Of a stretch of DNA of 64,000 nt, positions 29,401 to 44,400 are shown in pieces. The stretch is from Bathymodiolus brooksi (Eukaryota > Mollusca > Bivalvia > Mytilida > Modiolidae), in assembly GCA_963680875.1 (NCBI GenBank), contig OY804583.1:35577331-35641330 (forward strand), written 5' to 3'. Under the pieces are notes generated by a model. The model was not told the DNA's origin, did not search any database, and worked only from the letters and a program-made list of their open reading frames with translations. The first letter of the stretch is position 1. Every line of letters begins with the position of its first letter. The position numbers and the translations under genes were made by a program.

Positions 29401-32400
29401 TCTCTCACCGTGATGTTCCTCTCATGATCTAACAGTGTTGCTGAAAACTTGCGTAATCAATAGTTCCTAGTGGTTAACTTGAAATCATCACTTTGTAGCT
29501 TTTACGGTGACCACCATGATTTGGTTCACCAGTACAGAATATCTGTGTGACAAATGACCACGGATATTATTCCGTTTATGGTCATCAAAATCCGGTCCTG
29601 TCCTTATTAAGGACTTATCACTGGGTTTTTAACAAGAGCAACACGTCTGGTGCCACTACCAAAGGAATTGTTTATCATTTCGGAACACCTGAGTTCACCC
29701 ACCGTTTTCAGTAGTGTTCTTGTTGCTCAATCTTTAGTTTTCAGTAGTGTTCTTGTTACTCAATCTTTAGTTTTCAGTAGTGTTCTTGTTGCTCAATCTT
29801 TAGTTTTCAGTAGTGTTCTTGTTACTCAATCTTTAGTTTTCAGTAGTGTTCTTATTGCTCAATTTTTAGTTTTCAGTAGTGTTCTTGTTACTCAATCTTT
29901 AGTTTTCAGTAGTGTTCTAGTTACTCAATCTTTAGTTTTCAGTAGTGTTCTTGTTACTCAATCTTTAGTTTTCAGTAGTGTTCTTGTTACTCAATCTTTA
30001 GTTTTCAGTAGTGTTCTTGTTGCTCAATCTTTAGTTTTCAGTAGTGTTCTTGTTACTCAATCTTTAGTTTTCAGTAGTGTTCTTGTTACTCAATCTTTAG
30101 TTTTCAGTAGTGTTCTTGTTACTCAATCTTTAGTTTTCAGTAGTGTTCTTGTTACTCAATCTTTAGTTTTCAGTAGTGTTCTTGTTACTCAATCTTTAGT
30201 TTTCAGTAGTGTTCTTGTTGCTCAATCTTTAGTTTTCAGTAGTGTTCTTGTTACTCAATCTTTAGTTTTCAGTAGTGTTCTTGTTACTCAATCTTTAGTT
30301 TTCAGTAGTGTTCTTGTTACTCAATCTTTAGTTTTCAGTAGTGTTCTTGTTACTCAATCTTTAGTTTTCAGTAGTGTTCTTGTTGCTCAATCTTTAGTTT
30401 TCTGTGTAGTGTTGTGTGGATCATTATTTTTGCTTTTGTTCTTTTTGCAATTTTATCATTTATCCCTTCATTAACGGTTTCTTATCACATATGTTATTGA
30501 AATAATGCCAAATTTGCATGTGTAATAAAAGCATAATTTGCGGATTGTTATTTGCCTCCGGGGCAATAACATGTTATCTGCCCTCTTGTGGAGGGCAATA
30601 ACTTGTTTTCTGCCCTGGCAAGATATGTGATCAATAGATTAATACATGGCCTTTTTTCATATTGCCCTTGTCATCAGCCCTCGACTGATATCGTCCCTCG
30701 GGGCCGATATCAAGATCTTGTGCTGATGCGAATCTATAGTTTTAAGGAACTTTTTAAATGGCGATACGGTTGGGGGAAACAGATGTGAAATACAGCAAAG
30801 TGATATGATATACATGTACGCCAAAGACCAATTTTAGACTATCATACTCATGTAATTAACTTTTAGCAGCAATCTGACAAATTGTAAAATCTTAACTGTA
30901 TATAGAAGGATTGTTATGCTAAGTGTGTGTGGGTAGGACTTCACTGTATATATGTGCACAAATTCGAATGGTGGAAGGAATACGAACACTGTACATAAAC
31001 GGAACACCTGTTCTACATACTGATGTATGGTTCTCCTAAAGAAGAAGAAGAAGAAGGAGGAGGAGAAGAGGGAGAAGGAGAAGAAGAAGGAGAAGGAGAA
31101 GAAGAAGAAGAGTAATAAATATCATATGAATGTAATCGTGATCAGGTGTATACCAATGTTTTTATTACCTAACAGTTATTATTGAATACATGTCAAAACG
31201 CCCCCACTACCAAAACGCCCCCACTTTCTACCAAAACGCTCCCACTATTTTTTCAGAATAAAAATTATTTTACCAAAACGCCCCCACTTTTTTATTGCCA
31301 AAACGGCACGTTTAATATTTTTTTCTACTCAAACGATGATATCATGTGTGATATCTTGTAATTCAAGATTTGTCCAGTAAATTTATATATTGTATATATA
31401 CATGTTTATTTTACATCAGACGACGACAAACTTGCATATACACTCCGGTAATTGTGTCTTATCCATTTGTCTTTATTTTTGTTTTTTTCGGTAACAATAA
31501 AATATAGACTCATTCTCACAGAACCGCGACAATTGCTGCCGACCAACTAGTTTACGCCATTGATTACTTTTTCGTTATTCTGCATAGAATAACAATTTTC
31601 TCACGGATACCAACTTCCTAGAGACCAGAAATGACAACAAAAATGGACGTGAATAGAAATTAGACACGTTTGTGTACAATGGGGTACGAAATGTCGACAC
31701 ATTTATAATCAACGGGACTTTTAGCTACATGCTTATTAAAGTCTAAAGTAGTATTGCATTGTTACATAGGATGTAAAATAACACACAAGAGGTCCAAAGA
31801 TGTACTTTTCAACCAATAAATATTGAGTACAATTTAAATAACTTCAAATTCACCTATAAAGTTAACCAAAAATTTAAACATTCTAATTTACAGGACCTAA
31901 TTTACATAACAAAATATTAAAAAAAAATTGCAGTATTCACTAATTATTAAGCCATACGGCCACATCAAGCCATTGTTATCAAAGCTTAAACTTCTCAAAA
32001 TTCATTTATTAGCTTTGTACATTTGTTTTTCACAATACCTTGGCTTGTGTGTGTTTTTACTTTCTTACCGGTAATTAAGCTCATCAAAGACCGTTGGCAC
32101 GGATAAAGGCATATAATTATTGTAATAATTAATGAAACATATAGATTTAATTTAATGCAATCATCATTAATTAAATTTATAATTTTAATAAATAGATTAA
32201 TAAAAATATAATAAAACAAAAACAAAATATTCGAACAAAAACAAATCGAGTGAAGACATTTATAAACATTTGAATCACAAAAAATATTTATTTTATGATT
32301 ATCTTTGGAAAAAAGTGGGGCGTTTTGGTAAAAAGTGGGGGAGTTTTGGTGAAAAGTAGGGGCATTTTGGTAAAAAGTGGGGGCGTTTTGACCTGTTGCC

Positions 32401-35400
32401 TTATTATTTGGTGTTAAGTATCATCATTTTAACATTTCAGACACCTCGTGGCGACTAAAGAAGCAAAAAAAACCCAAACAAATACCTTCAATCCGTTCGT
32501 CGCTTTAATGAAAATAGCAGCTTCCTGCCAGAGATCTCCTTGGTTACCACTTCTTGTAAATATGTTTTCTTCTTCACCTGCACTGTTAATTGTATTAACA
32601 TTCAATGTCCCCATGCTTGAGCCGTACATATGAAACCAAAACCGCAGACATCTATCTACGCCTGTAATGGAAATATTTTCAGGATTAATCAATTGCTATT
32701 TAACGTCAAATGATCCTGATGTGAGCTATATACCGTGTACATTACATACACAATCTTACTAACCGAAATGTAGGTACAATGTGGCACTTAGATGGGGCTA
32801 TGGTCGGATAGTTCGACCAATCATTTGTGCGGAAATTAGAAAATTCTGGTAATATTAACATATTTAAAAGAAAAATTAAAATATTGCTTGAAAAAGTGCC
32901 TTTTTATTTCGGTTGGGGTGATAGAAAACTAAATATTATTCATAGCAGACTTGGAAATATGTGCAGTTCGCTAAATGCAGATTTGCACCTTGTCAATTTA
33001 AAGCCTATTCCTGCATGCATCTGTGGTCATGGTTTTGAAGACTGTATACACTTTTTCCTTGAATGTTCCTTTTACAATGAAAATAGGGCAATCTTGTTAA
33101 ATAAATTAAAGAATTACGTATTTACAATTGAATTGATATTAGCTGTTGATGAAAATTTGACTCCTAACCAAAACATTGAAATTTTCTCTGCTGTTTATTC
33201 TTTTATTAGAAGCACCCAGCGCGTTAACTAATATACTAGCTTACTCACTCCAGTCCATGTTGTTTTTTGTTGTTTTTGTTTGTTTGAAACCTTTCTTCTT
33301 CTTCCTATCCTTCTTTCTATCCCTATGTTTTGAACATTTTATTTCACCTTATTTTTCTTTATATTTACTTTATTATTAACGTCTAAATATATCATGTTGT
33401 AAAATTTATTTGTATAATTATCGCCATTATGTACAATTATTTTTTGTTTATATCTTTGTAAAAGTGAAAGGACTTCACTAATGTTGTCATAACTTGTGTC
33501 CGATCCCATTTGCAACTTGCATGCAAATAAAATATGTTTAAACTAATCATTTGTGCTAACTCACAACATGCAGCCTTAGAATAGAACATCGATGTTCACG
33601 CCTTAACAGCTGACATACAACACAAAACGTACCACTACCTTGCAATATATCTCTCTTTATGGAATATTAATTTCTTATTACAGACAATGGACAAAAGTAT
33701 TTGCAAGCTTCCAATTTTCCCCATATATTTCATATAAAACTACAATTTTTCAGAAGCTTATCCTGAAGTCAATTCACACCCGATTTCGATAATTTTTATA
33801 TCAATAAAAACAGAATTTTATGTAGTTTTACTGTATAATTTCAAAATAATTTTCTATGATACACATTTTGAGAATATACAAGCTAAACACACAACTGAAT
33901 TAATTTCTTTCGAAATACAATGCTTTGATAGTACCTTTAATTTGTAGACAAATTATTTAAGTCTGTGTTTAAATCTTGGCGATTTGAAAAACATGCTTCA
34001 AAAAGTTATTTCAAAATTACTACTATAAACTGCATATCTTTCTGCTTTCCTTGATAAAATCATGATTAAAATCGGACGTGAATTGATTTCAAGATAATAT
34101 TTTGAAAAACTGTAGTTTTATATGAAATATATAGGGTAAATTGGAAGCGTGCGAATACTTTTGTCCATTGTCTGTACCTTGAAAGGTGAGCTAATTTATG
34201 CCGCAAAATATAAATGTGAAAGGGACATAGTGACACTCTGTTTGTCTATCCCGGTTGATTACTTCATATTTAAATCCATTTCTGAGAATTTCATTATTTC
34301 CCACTTTCCTCGCTGGTAACATTTTCCCAGACTTTTGTCATAAGTAACACGACAGATGTCTTACCCATGTAGTACAGGAACTGCTTACCCTTTAGGGGTA
34401 CTATATAATATTGTCTGGTTTATTACAAACATCCTGGCAATTAACAAAAAAACCTAAGAGTTTTTATAATATGAATCTAATTAATCATCTTAAAATTTAC
34501 CAATGAAAAAAAATCTACCGGCAAATGGTTAAGTTGCACTGATCAGTAGCAAATAGTGAATGTATATTCAGGACAAGAACTAAATAAAACGTAGATATCT
34601 AATAGAGTGCGCACAATGCGCTTTGCAAAAGTTTAGAAATATATATATATAGATTATATGAGGGCTGTCCTGGTCATATTCGGATGGTAGTTTCTATGCA
34701 GTCCGTGCCTATCACCACTAACGTTAGGAGTTCGAATCCCGTTTAGGCGAGGTGTACTCGATACCAAAATTATGTTATAAAGTTTGTCAGCGACTTGCGA
34801 CATGTCGGTGGTTTTCTCCAGTTTACCCCACCAATAAATCATGCCGCCACAATGCAATATAACTGAAATATTGTTGAAAGTGGCGTTAGACATCATAACC
34901 CTAACCCCTAACATTCATACATAATTTGATGAAGGAATGGATCAACATTGGTAATATCGTTTGAATACAACAAACAAAATATGTAGACTTGGGTCAGGAA
35001 GATAAGAAGAGTTTGAAAATACCAAAGAGGTAATCATAATCCGTGAATCAAAGAAGAACAAACAACACAATGGCCAAAAGAAAACAGACAAAAGGACAAA
35101 CAACGATCTACAAAAATACACATAAAACTAAAGATCGAGTAAAACGAACCCCAGGTGCCCCGGAAGAGTGCACAGTTCCTGTTCCACTAGTGGCACTGAT
35201 ATAAAGGGATAGATCAGATGTTTATGAAACGCATTATATTTGACTGAATGCTTAAATAGGATTGTAAAATCTTACTTGGAAGGGCAAGGTCAGTGTACAA
35301 CATAGCTCTATCTCCTTCCTCCCTGGGGTTAGAGGATTCTGTATACAAGTAGATAAACCCTTCTTTAGCATTGTGTGGTCCTGTTGATGACGATTTGGTT

Positions 35401-38400
35401 GTTCCCTGTGAAATATATAGTCATGTATCTTGTCAAACACCCGGCCATTTTTCGTATCCGCTTCTGAATATGATTCTTCCGCTGGATACTAGTGGAGAGT
35501 TGTTTGTGGATCGGAGCTGGAACGGCAAGGGAGTTTGGTATCTTATCTGTCTTCACGTTCTGAATTACCGCCAGTTGTTTGTGGGAGGGATCATGTCCTG
35601 TTTACGTTATTTGTGTTTGCGTGTGCATAGTGGTGTCCAACACACATTGTGTTGTGTTTTTGCTTTGTTTTTCTTCGTCTTGTGTGCCCTATGTTGCCAG
35701 TTTCTCTGGATTGTCAATATTTGATTGCCCCTTCGGTATTCTCTAACGTTTATTTATTACACAACCTGCATTTCCAATGGCTTCAGCTGAAGATTTAGAA
35801 CTCGTTTTTTTAGTAACACTACTCATCCAGTTATACAAATGTATGTGAGGGTTAGCATTCATTTGCTAACACTTACATAACCGCGCCAGTTCACTACGAT
35901 GGGGTGGGAGTATGAGCCCAGATTAATCCTGACACTTTTTATTGAAGTGCCTGTGCCAAGCACCGGCGGAAAATGAACAATCATACATATGTGTGTTCTG
36001 GGTATACATTTTATCTGTTTCTACAAATTTCAAATTTGATATTGGAACTGCTCTGATGGTGTGGAATTTTTCATTTTTCATTTGCTTCTGTAAATATGCT
36101 GATTGATTGTTATTTAACGTCAAGGGACAAGTTCGTTTAGCTATACTATCGATGAGAACAAATCATTTATGCAGTAAAAGAGTGACGTTGAGGTTGGTCT
36201 ATAAATGGATAAGTCAATTTCATTGATATATCATGATACAGTTAAACCTGACCATACAGTCACCTATATTTAACAGTCACCTGTATTAAAAGGTCACATT
36301 TTCCTTGTCCTGTAATAGAAAACTTCATATGAACTGAACCTCTTTTAAGAGATCTCCTTTCTTATAAGGCCACTTTTTCTTTGTCCAAAAGGTGACCTTT
36401 CAATACAGGTTTAACTGTCTATTGCTTAGCAAGAGGCCTCAGTCAACAACAAAGACTACTAACAACTCATTGTTAATTAAACACATGTTCCAAACATTAA
36501 GGAAAAATGCATTTTACTTGATATTTTTACCTACAGGTCTAAAATAAGGGTCATCAAAAGTTCAAACAATGCAATTATTGGACTGTTAACCTGTGGTAGA
36601 CATTTATTTGCATTCTATTCATTGCCAAAATAGAAAATTGGTCATAAAAGTTCAAAGCGTTGGCAGAATGTGCAACAATTGCATTATTTACCCGTGGTAG
36701 ACATTTATTTGCATACATTTTCACTCCCAAAATAGAAATGGGGTCATAAAAAGTTCAAAGTGACAAAATGTGCAACTATTGCATTATTTATCTCTGGTTA
36801 TTATTTATTTGCATGTACTTACACTGCCAAAATCAAAATCGAATTCGTCAAGCGTCTCTTCCTGTTTAAGCATACAATAATCCCCTACTTCTGCTGTGCA
36901 TCCAACAACTGCCAAATCTATAAACAAATATTGATTGATAGATTAATTGGTGCTTAACGCCAACCTTAACAATATTTCAGCTATATCGTGGCATGTAAAC
37001 ATATACTATGCTACCGTTAGTAACCCGAGAAATGAAATAGTGATCTAGTATTTCAAATATGGCATTTTGGACATTTGGTAAGGTATGTTTTAAATTGTCC
37101 ACCCGATTTACAATTAGTTCAGTAATTGTTATTAAGTGAGCATTATTTCAGCTTGACAATAACGTCCAAAGAGTGTGTCATCCTCTGTACATAACCAAGT
37201 CATTTACGTCCAAAGTCAAAGAGAGTGTCATCTTCTGTGCATAACTAAGACATTTACGTCCAACGAGAGCGCCATCCTCTGTACATAATCAAGTCATTTA
37301 CGTCCAAAGAGAGTGTCGTCCTCTGTACATAGCCAAGTCATTTACGTCCAAAGAGAGTGCCATCTTCTGTACATAACCAAGTCATTTACGTGTGGCATCC
37401 TCTGTATATAACCATGTCATTTACGTCCAAAGAGTGTGGCATCCACTGTGCATAACCAAGTCATTTACGTCCAAAGAGAGGGCCATCCTCTGTACATATC
37501 CAAGTCAGTTACGTCCAAAGAGAGTGTCATCCTCTGTACATAACCAAGTCATTTATGTCCAAAGAGAGTGTCATCCTCTGTACATAACCAAGTCATTTAT
37601 GTCCAAAGAGAGTGTCATCCTCTGTACATAACCAAGTCATTTATGTCCAAAGAGAGTGTCATCCTCTGTGCATAACCAAGTCATTTATGCCCAAAGAGAG
37701 TGTCATCCTCTGTATATAACCATGTCATTTACGTCCAGAGAGAGTGTCATCACCTGTACATAGCCAAGTCATTTACGTCCAAAGATAACGTCGTCTTCTG
37801 TACATAACAAAGTCATTGACGTCCAAAGAGAGTGTCATCCTCTGTACATAACCAAGTCATTTACGTCCAAAGAGAGTGGCATTCTCTATGCATAACCAAG
37901 TCATTTACGTCCAAAGATAGTGTCATCCTCTGTACATAACCAAGTCATTTACCTCAAAAGAGAGTGCAATCATCTGTACATAACCTAGTCATTACGTCCA
38001 AAGAGAGTGTCACCCTCTGTACATAACAAGTCATTTACAACGAAAGAGAGTGCCATCCTCTGTACACAACCATGTCATTTACGTCCAAAAAGTGTGGCAT
38101 CCTCTGTATATAACCATTTCATTTACGTCCAAAGAGTGTGGCATCCACTGTGCATAACCAAGTCATTTACATCCAAAGAGAGTGCCATCCTCTGTACATA
38201 ACCAAGTCATTTACGTCCATAGAGAGTGTCATCCTCTGTACATAACCATGTCATCTACGTCCAAAGAGAGGGCCATCCTCTGTACATATCCAAGTCAGTT
38301 ACGTCCAAAGAGAGTGTCATCCTCTGTACATAACCAAGTCATTTATGTCCAAAGAGAGTGTCATCCTATGTACATAACAAAGTCATTTATGTCCAAAGAG

Positions 38401-41400
38401 AGTGTCATCCTCTGTACATAACCAAGTCATTTATGTCCAAAGAGAGTGTCATCCTCTGTGCATAACCAAGTCATTTATGCCCAAAGAGAGTGTCATCCTC
38501 TGTATATAACCATGTCATTTACGTCCAGAGAGAGTGTCATCACCTGTACATAGCCAAGTCATTTACGTCCAAAGATAACGTCGTCTTCTGTACATAACAA
38601 AGTCATTGACGTCCAAAGAGAGTGTCATCCTCTGTACATAACCAAGTCATTTACGTCCAAAGAGAGTGGCATTCTCTATGCATAACCAAGTCATTTACGT
38701 CCAAAGATAGTGTCATCCTCTGTACATAACCAAGTCATTTACCTCAAAAGAGAGTGCAATCATCTGTACATAACCTAGTCATTACGTCCAAAGAGAGTGT
38801 CACCCTCTGTACATAACAAGTCATTTACAACGAAAGAGAGTGCCATCCTCTGTACACAACCATGTCATTTACGTCCAAAAAGTGTGGCATCCTCTGTATA
38901 TAACCATTTCATTTACGTCCAAAGAGTGTGGCATCCACTGTGCATAACCAAGTCATTTACATCCAAAGAGAGTGCCATCCTCTGTACATAACCAAGTCAT
39001 TTACGTCCATAGAGAGTGTCATCCTCTGTACATAACCATGTCATCTACGTCCAAAGAGAGGGCCATCCTCTGTACATATCCAAGTCAGTTACGTCCAAAG
39101 AGAGTGTCATCCTCTGTACATAACCAAGTCATTTATGTCCAAAGAGAGTGTCATCCTCTGTACATAACAAAGTCATTTATGTCCAAAGAGAGTGTCATCC
39201 TCTGTGCATAACCAAGTCATTTATGTCCAAAGAAAGTGTCATCCTCTGTATATAACCATGGCATTTACGTCCAGAGAGAGTGTCATCCCCTGTACATAGC
39301 CAAGTCATTTACGTCCAAAGATAACGTCGTCTTCTGTACATAACAAATGCATTGACGTCCAAAGAGAGTGTCATCCTCTGTACATAACCAAGTCATTTAC
39401 GTCCAAAGAGAGTGGCATTCTCTATGCATAACCAAGTCATTTACGTCCAAAGATAGTGTCATCCTCTGTGTATAACCAAGTCATTTACCTCAAAAGAGAG
39501 TGCCATCATCTGTACATAGCCTAGTCATTACGTCCAAAGAAAGTGTCACCCTCTGTACATAACAAGTCATTTACGTCGAAAGAGAGTGCCATCCTCTGTA
39601 CACAACCATGTCATTTACGTCCAAAAAGTGTGGCATCCTCTGTATATAACCATGTCATTTTCGTCCAAAGAGTGTGGAATCCACTGTACATAACCAAGTC
39701 ATTTACGTCCAAAGAGAGTGCCATCCTCTGTATATAACCATGTCATTTATGTCCAGAGAGAGTGTCATCCTCTGTACATAACTAAGTCATTTACGTCCAG
39801 AGAGAGTGTTATCCTCTGTACATAACCATGCCATTTATGCCCAAAGAGTGTGGCATCCTCTGTTTATAACCATGTCATTTACGTCCAAAGAGTGTGTCAT
39901 CCCCTGTACATAACCAAGTTATTTACGTCCAAAGAGAGTGTCGTCCTCTGTATATAACCAAGTCATTTATGTTCAAAGAGAGTGTCATCCTCTGTGCATA
40001 ACCAAGTCATTTACGTCCAAAGAGAGTGTCATCCTCTGTTCATAACCAAGTCATTTACGTCCAGAGAAAGTGTTATCCTCTGTGCATAACCAAGTCATTT
40101 ACGTCCAAAGAGAGTGTCATCCTCTGTGCATAACCAAGTCATTTATGTCCAAAGAGAGTGTCATCCTCTGTATATAACCATGTCATTTATGTCCAGAGAG
40201 AGTGTCATCCTCTGTAAATAGCCAATTCATTTACGTCCAAAGATAACGTCGTTTTCTGTACATAACCAAGTCATTGACGTCCAAAGAGAGTGTTGTCCTC
40301 TGTACATAATCAAGTCATTTAGGTCCAAAGAGGGTGGCATTCTCTATGCATAACCAAGTCATTTACGTCCAAAGATAGTGTCATCCTCTGTACATATCCA
40401 AGTCATTTACGTCCAAAGAGAGTGCCATCATCTGTACATAACCATGTCATTACGTCCAAAGAGAGCGTCACCATCTATACATAACAAGTCATTTACGTCG
40501 AAAGAGAGTACCATCCACTGTACATAACCAAGTCAATTACGTCCAAAGAGAGTGTCATCCTCTGTACTTAACCAAGTCATTTACGTCCAAAAAGTGTGGC
40601 ATCCACTGTACATAACCAAGTCATTTACGTCCAAAGAGAGTGCCATCCTCTGTACATAACCAAGTCATTTACGTCCAAAGAGAGTGTCATCCTCTGTACT
40701 TAACCATGTCATTTACGTCCAAAGAGTGTGGCATCCTCTGTATATAACCATGTCATTTACGTCCAGAGAGAGTGTCATCCTCTGTACATAACCAAGTCAT
40801 TTACGTCCAGAGAGAGTGTTATCCTCTGTACATAACCATGCCATTTACGTCCAAAGAGTGTGGCATCCTATGTACATAGCCAAATCATTTACGTCCAGAG
40901 AGTGTTATTCTCTGTACATAACCATGCCATTTACGTCCAAAGAGTGTGTCATCCCCTGTACATAACCAAGTTATTTACATTCAAAGAGAGTGTCGTCCTC
41001 TGTATATAACCAAGTCATTTATGTCCAAAGAGAGTGTCATCCTCTGTACATAACCAAGTCATTTACCTCCAGAGAAAGTGTCATCCTCTGTACAAAACCA
41101 AGTCATTTACGTCCAAAGAGAGTGTCGTCCTCTGTACATAACCAAGTCATTTACGTCCTGAGAGAGTGTCATCCTCTGTGCATAACAATGTCATTTACGT
41201 CCAAAGAGAGTGTCTTCCCACTGTACATAACCATGTCATTTACGTCCAAAGAGTGTCATCCTCTGTACATAACCAAATCCTTTATGTCCAAAGAGTGTGG
41301 CATCCACTGTACAAAACCAAGTCAATTATGTCGAAAGAGAGTGTCATCCTCTGTACATAACCAAGTCATTTACAAGGAAAAAATTAAAAATGGCAGCTGA

Positions 41401-44400
41401 GTTGATGGCAGCTTGAAAAACAGCTCAGCAATTTTTGCAGTTTTTTGATGTTTTATGAAGTTCTAATGCAAAAAATTTTTGGAAAGATAATTGCCTATAT
41501 CATGTGTTAAAGGATGATGTTTCTGTTGATGAAAATTGATTTTTGAACATTTATTGAGTGTGTACAGATATTTTCATTGGAATTTATTGTTAGTGAAATT
41601 GACATTATGTCTGGAGGCAGTAATTCACTTAAACCTGGACAACCTAGAAGAACAAATATAAATACTGTTCAAACACTGCTCAAAGCAAAATTGGGTTCAA
41701 CAAAGGAGAAAGCACCTAAGAAGGGTTGCTATCTAATGACTCAAACAATAGTATTGAATTTGATCTGTCATGATTGGACCATATACAAAAGGACCTTGAG
41801 GAAATAAAATCAAGTCTTCAAGGTGTGACAAAGATAACTGATCTTAACGAGGCAACAAAAGATCTGGTAAAAAGTACTGAATTAGAAACATTAGTTACTG
41901 TTATAGTTAACAAACTACTCAACAATTTTGAAAGTAAATTGGAAACAAAATTTGAAACTAAACTTACACAAGTTACAAACAATATGCAGGAAAAAATAGA
42001 TGCATTATCATTGGAAAATGAAAACTTGAAAGGCCAACTAGATGCCACAAAAAATGTACTTGGTAATGTAAAGACAACTCTTAATAGGAATGTTATACTG
42101 ACCAAAGACGCTACCATACAAAGTAACTACAATGAACAATATTCGAGGAAAAACAATATAAAAGTGTTTAACATGAAAAAAAGAGACAAACAAAACCTGA
42201 GAGAGGATTTCATTGATCTTGTCAAGAAAGACCTTAATGTGGATTTAGAACTAAGGGATGTTGTAGCCATACACCGTTTACCTTCAGATCGACCAGGAGA
42301 AAAAACAATTATTGTCAGACTATTTAACAGTGATGCCAAAAGGAATGTCATGCGTGCAAAGAAAAACTTGAAAAACAATGTTCGTTTTGTAGACGACATT
42401 ACAAAACAAAATCATGAACTAATGAAAAGGATGCGTGATTCCAATAGATTTGACTCTGTGTGGTTCTACAATTGTGGCATATATGGAAGAACATCTGATG
42501 ATAAACAATTCAAATTTGGTTTGTATGATGACATTGACATTAAAATCAGACAGAGAAGGTAAATGCTTACTTTTTTACCATACATTAACTGTCCATATTT
42601 ATTTAACTTTATATTTAATTTGTCTTTACCTGTTATGATATGCATATTGAATACACAGTAAAAAAGATTATATAGAATGTACATAAGATGATATCTACAT
42701 ACCGGTACCAGAAAACATACTGTCATGATTATTGATATACATTACATTTCATTTATGATTTTTATTACCGTATACATGTAGTACCCTGTATTTGATTCTG
42801 TATGGATTCTTTGGTTTTTTCAGAAATACATATTGTGACTACTTGCAACTGTCTTAGCACAAAATTTTAATTATTTACATTTGCATATTGAAGATAATAT
42901 ATACTATTACCTGCTCTACCAACAGTGGACATAGGCTTAGGGGCCATATGACTCCACCTGTTTGCCCAAATATATATATACATGTACCTAGGTAGGTTAT
43001 GTAATCTGGAACTCTGAGTTTTTGGTATAACATGTCTTAGATTTGACCCATGTCTGAGGTGGAATAATGGTGTGCACCTCCTGTATTCATAAGTATTGTA
43101 AAATTTTTATCATGAACTTTCCGTATAATTATGTGTATTAAACTTGTTGGTTTGTTCACTGAAACATTAGTTTGTGTAATTGTTAACGATCCTTTAGTTT
43201 TGTTCATCACTTTTCTAATGTACCCAGTGTTACCCACTCATGTATTTGTGGATAGATTCAAGATGTGCATTGGAAAAGGGGGGGGGGGGGTATTTCCAGC
43301 ATGATTGAACATAGTTATTGGTTTGTTGTCTAGAACAAGGGCAGTAACTGGTTTTTTGTGATCTAGAATTGATGTAGTTTATATTCTGGCTGCATGAAAT
43401 AATTGCACACCTCCTTTTCATAGGTGATTTTTTTTTTGTGGATTTTCCCACAACTGAAACACTAATGGTACATTGTACATGGGTGGAAATCCTACATGTT
43501 ATAGTTCATATAATTAAACGTGGCTTTCTCTAGTTGTTTGCCACCTTGAATCTTTGAATTTTAATATTGAAGTAGTAGATTTTCTGCATGTGTGACTTGC
43601 TCAGGGTATGGCCGTATCTATTGTTTGGGACAACAGTGAGTAGAGTGGGTATGAATTCAGTGTTGGTCTTGTATCTTAATTGATAAATATAATAGAAATG
43701 ATATGTATAATACTGATAACTTATTTAATTTTTGTTTTGTTTATCAGTTACATTTTAACAGAATGAAACAGAATATTGATGTGTATGATTTTGATTTTGC
43801 TGATACTATATGAAATTAAAAGGATATAATTTATAACTGTAAAAATTACAATATATTATGTTGTTTAGCTTTTTGTAGCCATGTTTGATTACAGTCATTG
43901 TTTTTATTGTCTCTTTCTTTTGTCTTCTTTCTCTTTGTACTACTGTTCATTACATTTTTTCTGTTGTCTTCTTTCTCTTTCTTTTTGTACTACTTTTAAT
44001 TTCATTTTTGTGTACTTATTATTATATTGGTTGGTCTGGTGCAGAATTTATGTATATTGTCTGTTTATTTATGATAATCAATCAGTGTGTTATGTTATAA
44101 GATTACTTAATGGCTAGTGTAAGAATTCTTTCAGTAAGCTGTCAGGGACTCGGTAACATTGTAAAAAGAACAGACGTCTGTAATTATCTAAAAAAAAAGC
44201 AGTGCAACATCTACTGTCTACAAGATACTCATTTTACTTGTGAAAATGAAAAGAGCATACGATCAAGTTGGGATTATGAATGTTATTTTAGCTCATTTAC
44301 ATCAAATGCCAGGGGTACTGCTATTCTTTTTAACAATAATTTTGAATTTAATATTCTTAAAGAGAAAAGAGACATAAATGGGAATTATCTTGTTTTAGAT

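Noticed and set aside
29650..30474. 274-residue frame of '[11 protein letters not shown]' repeats with a hydrophobic end
   Set aside because: A 33-bp minisatellite inside a dispersed repeat within an intron on the opposite strand; no promoter or splice evidence.
31192..32392. Helitron
   Set aside because: The left end begins near TC, but the right end lacks CTRR and a 3' hairpin, and the ends are inverted repeats.
37155..41374. CRISPR-like regular array
   Set aside because: Repeats are directly adjacent without unique spacers, and the DNA is animal nuclear DNA.
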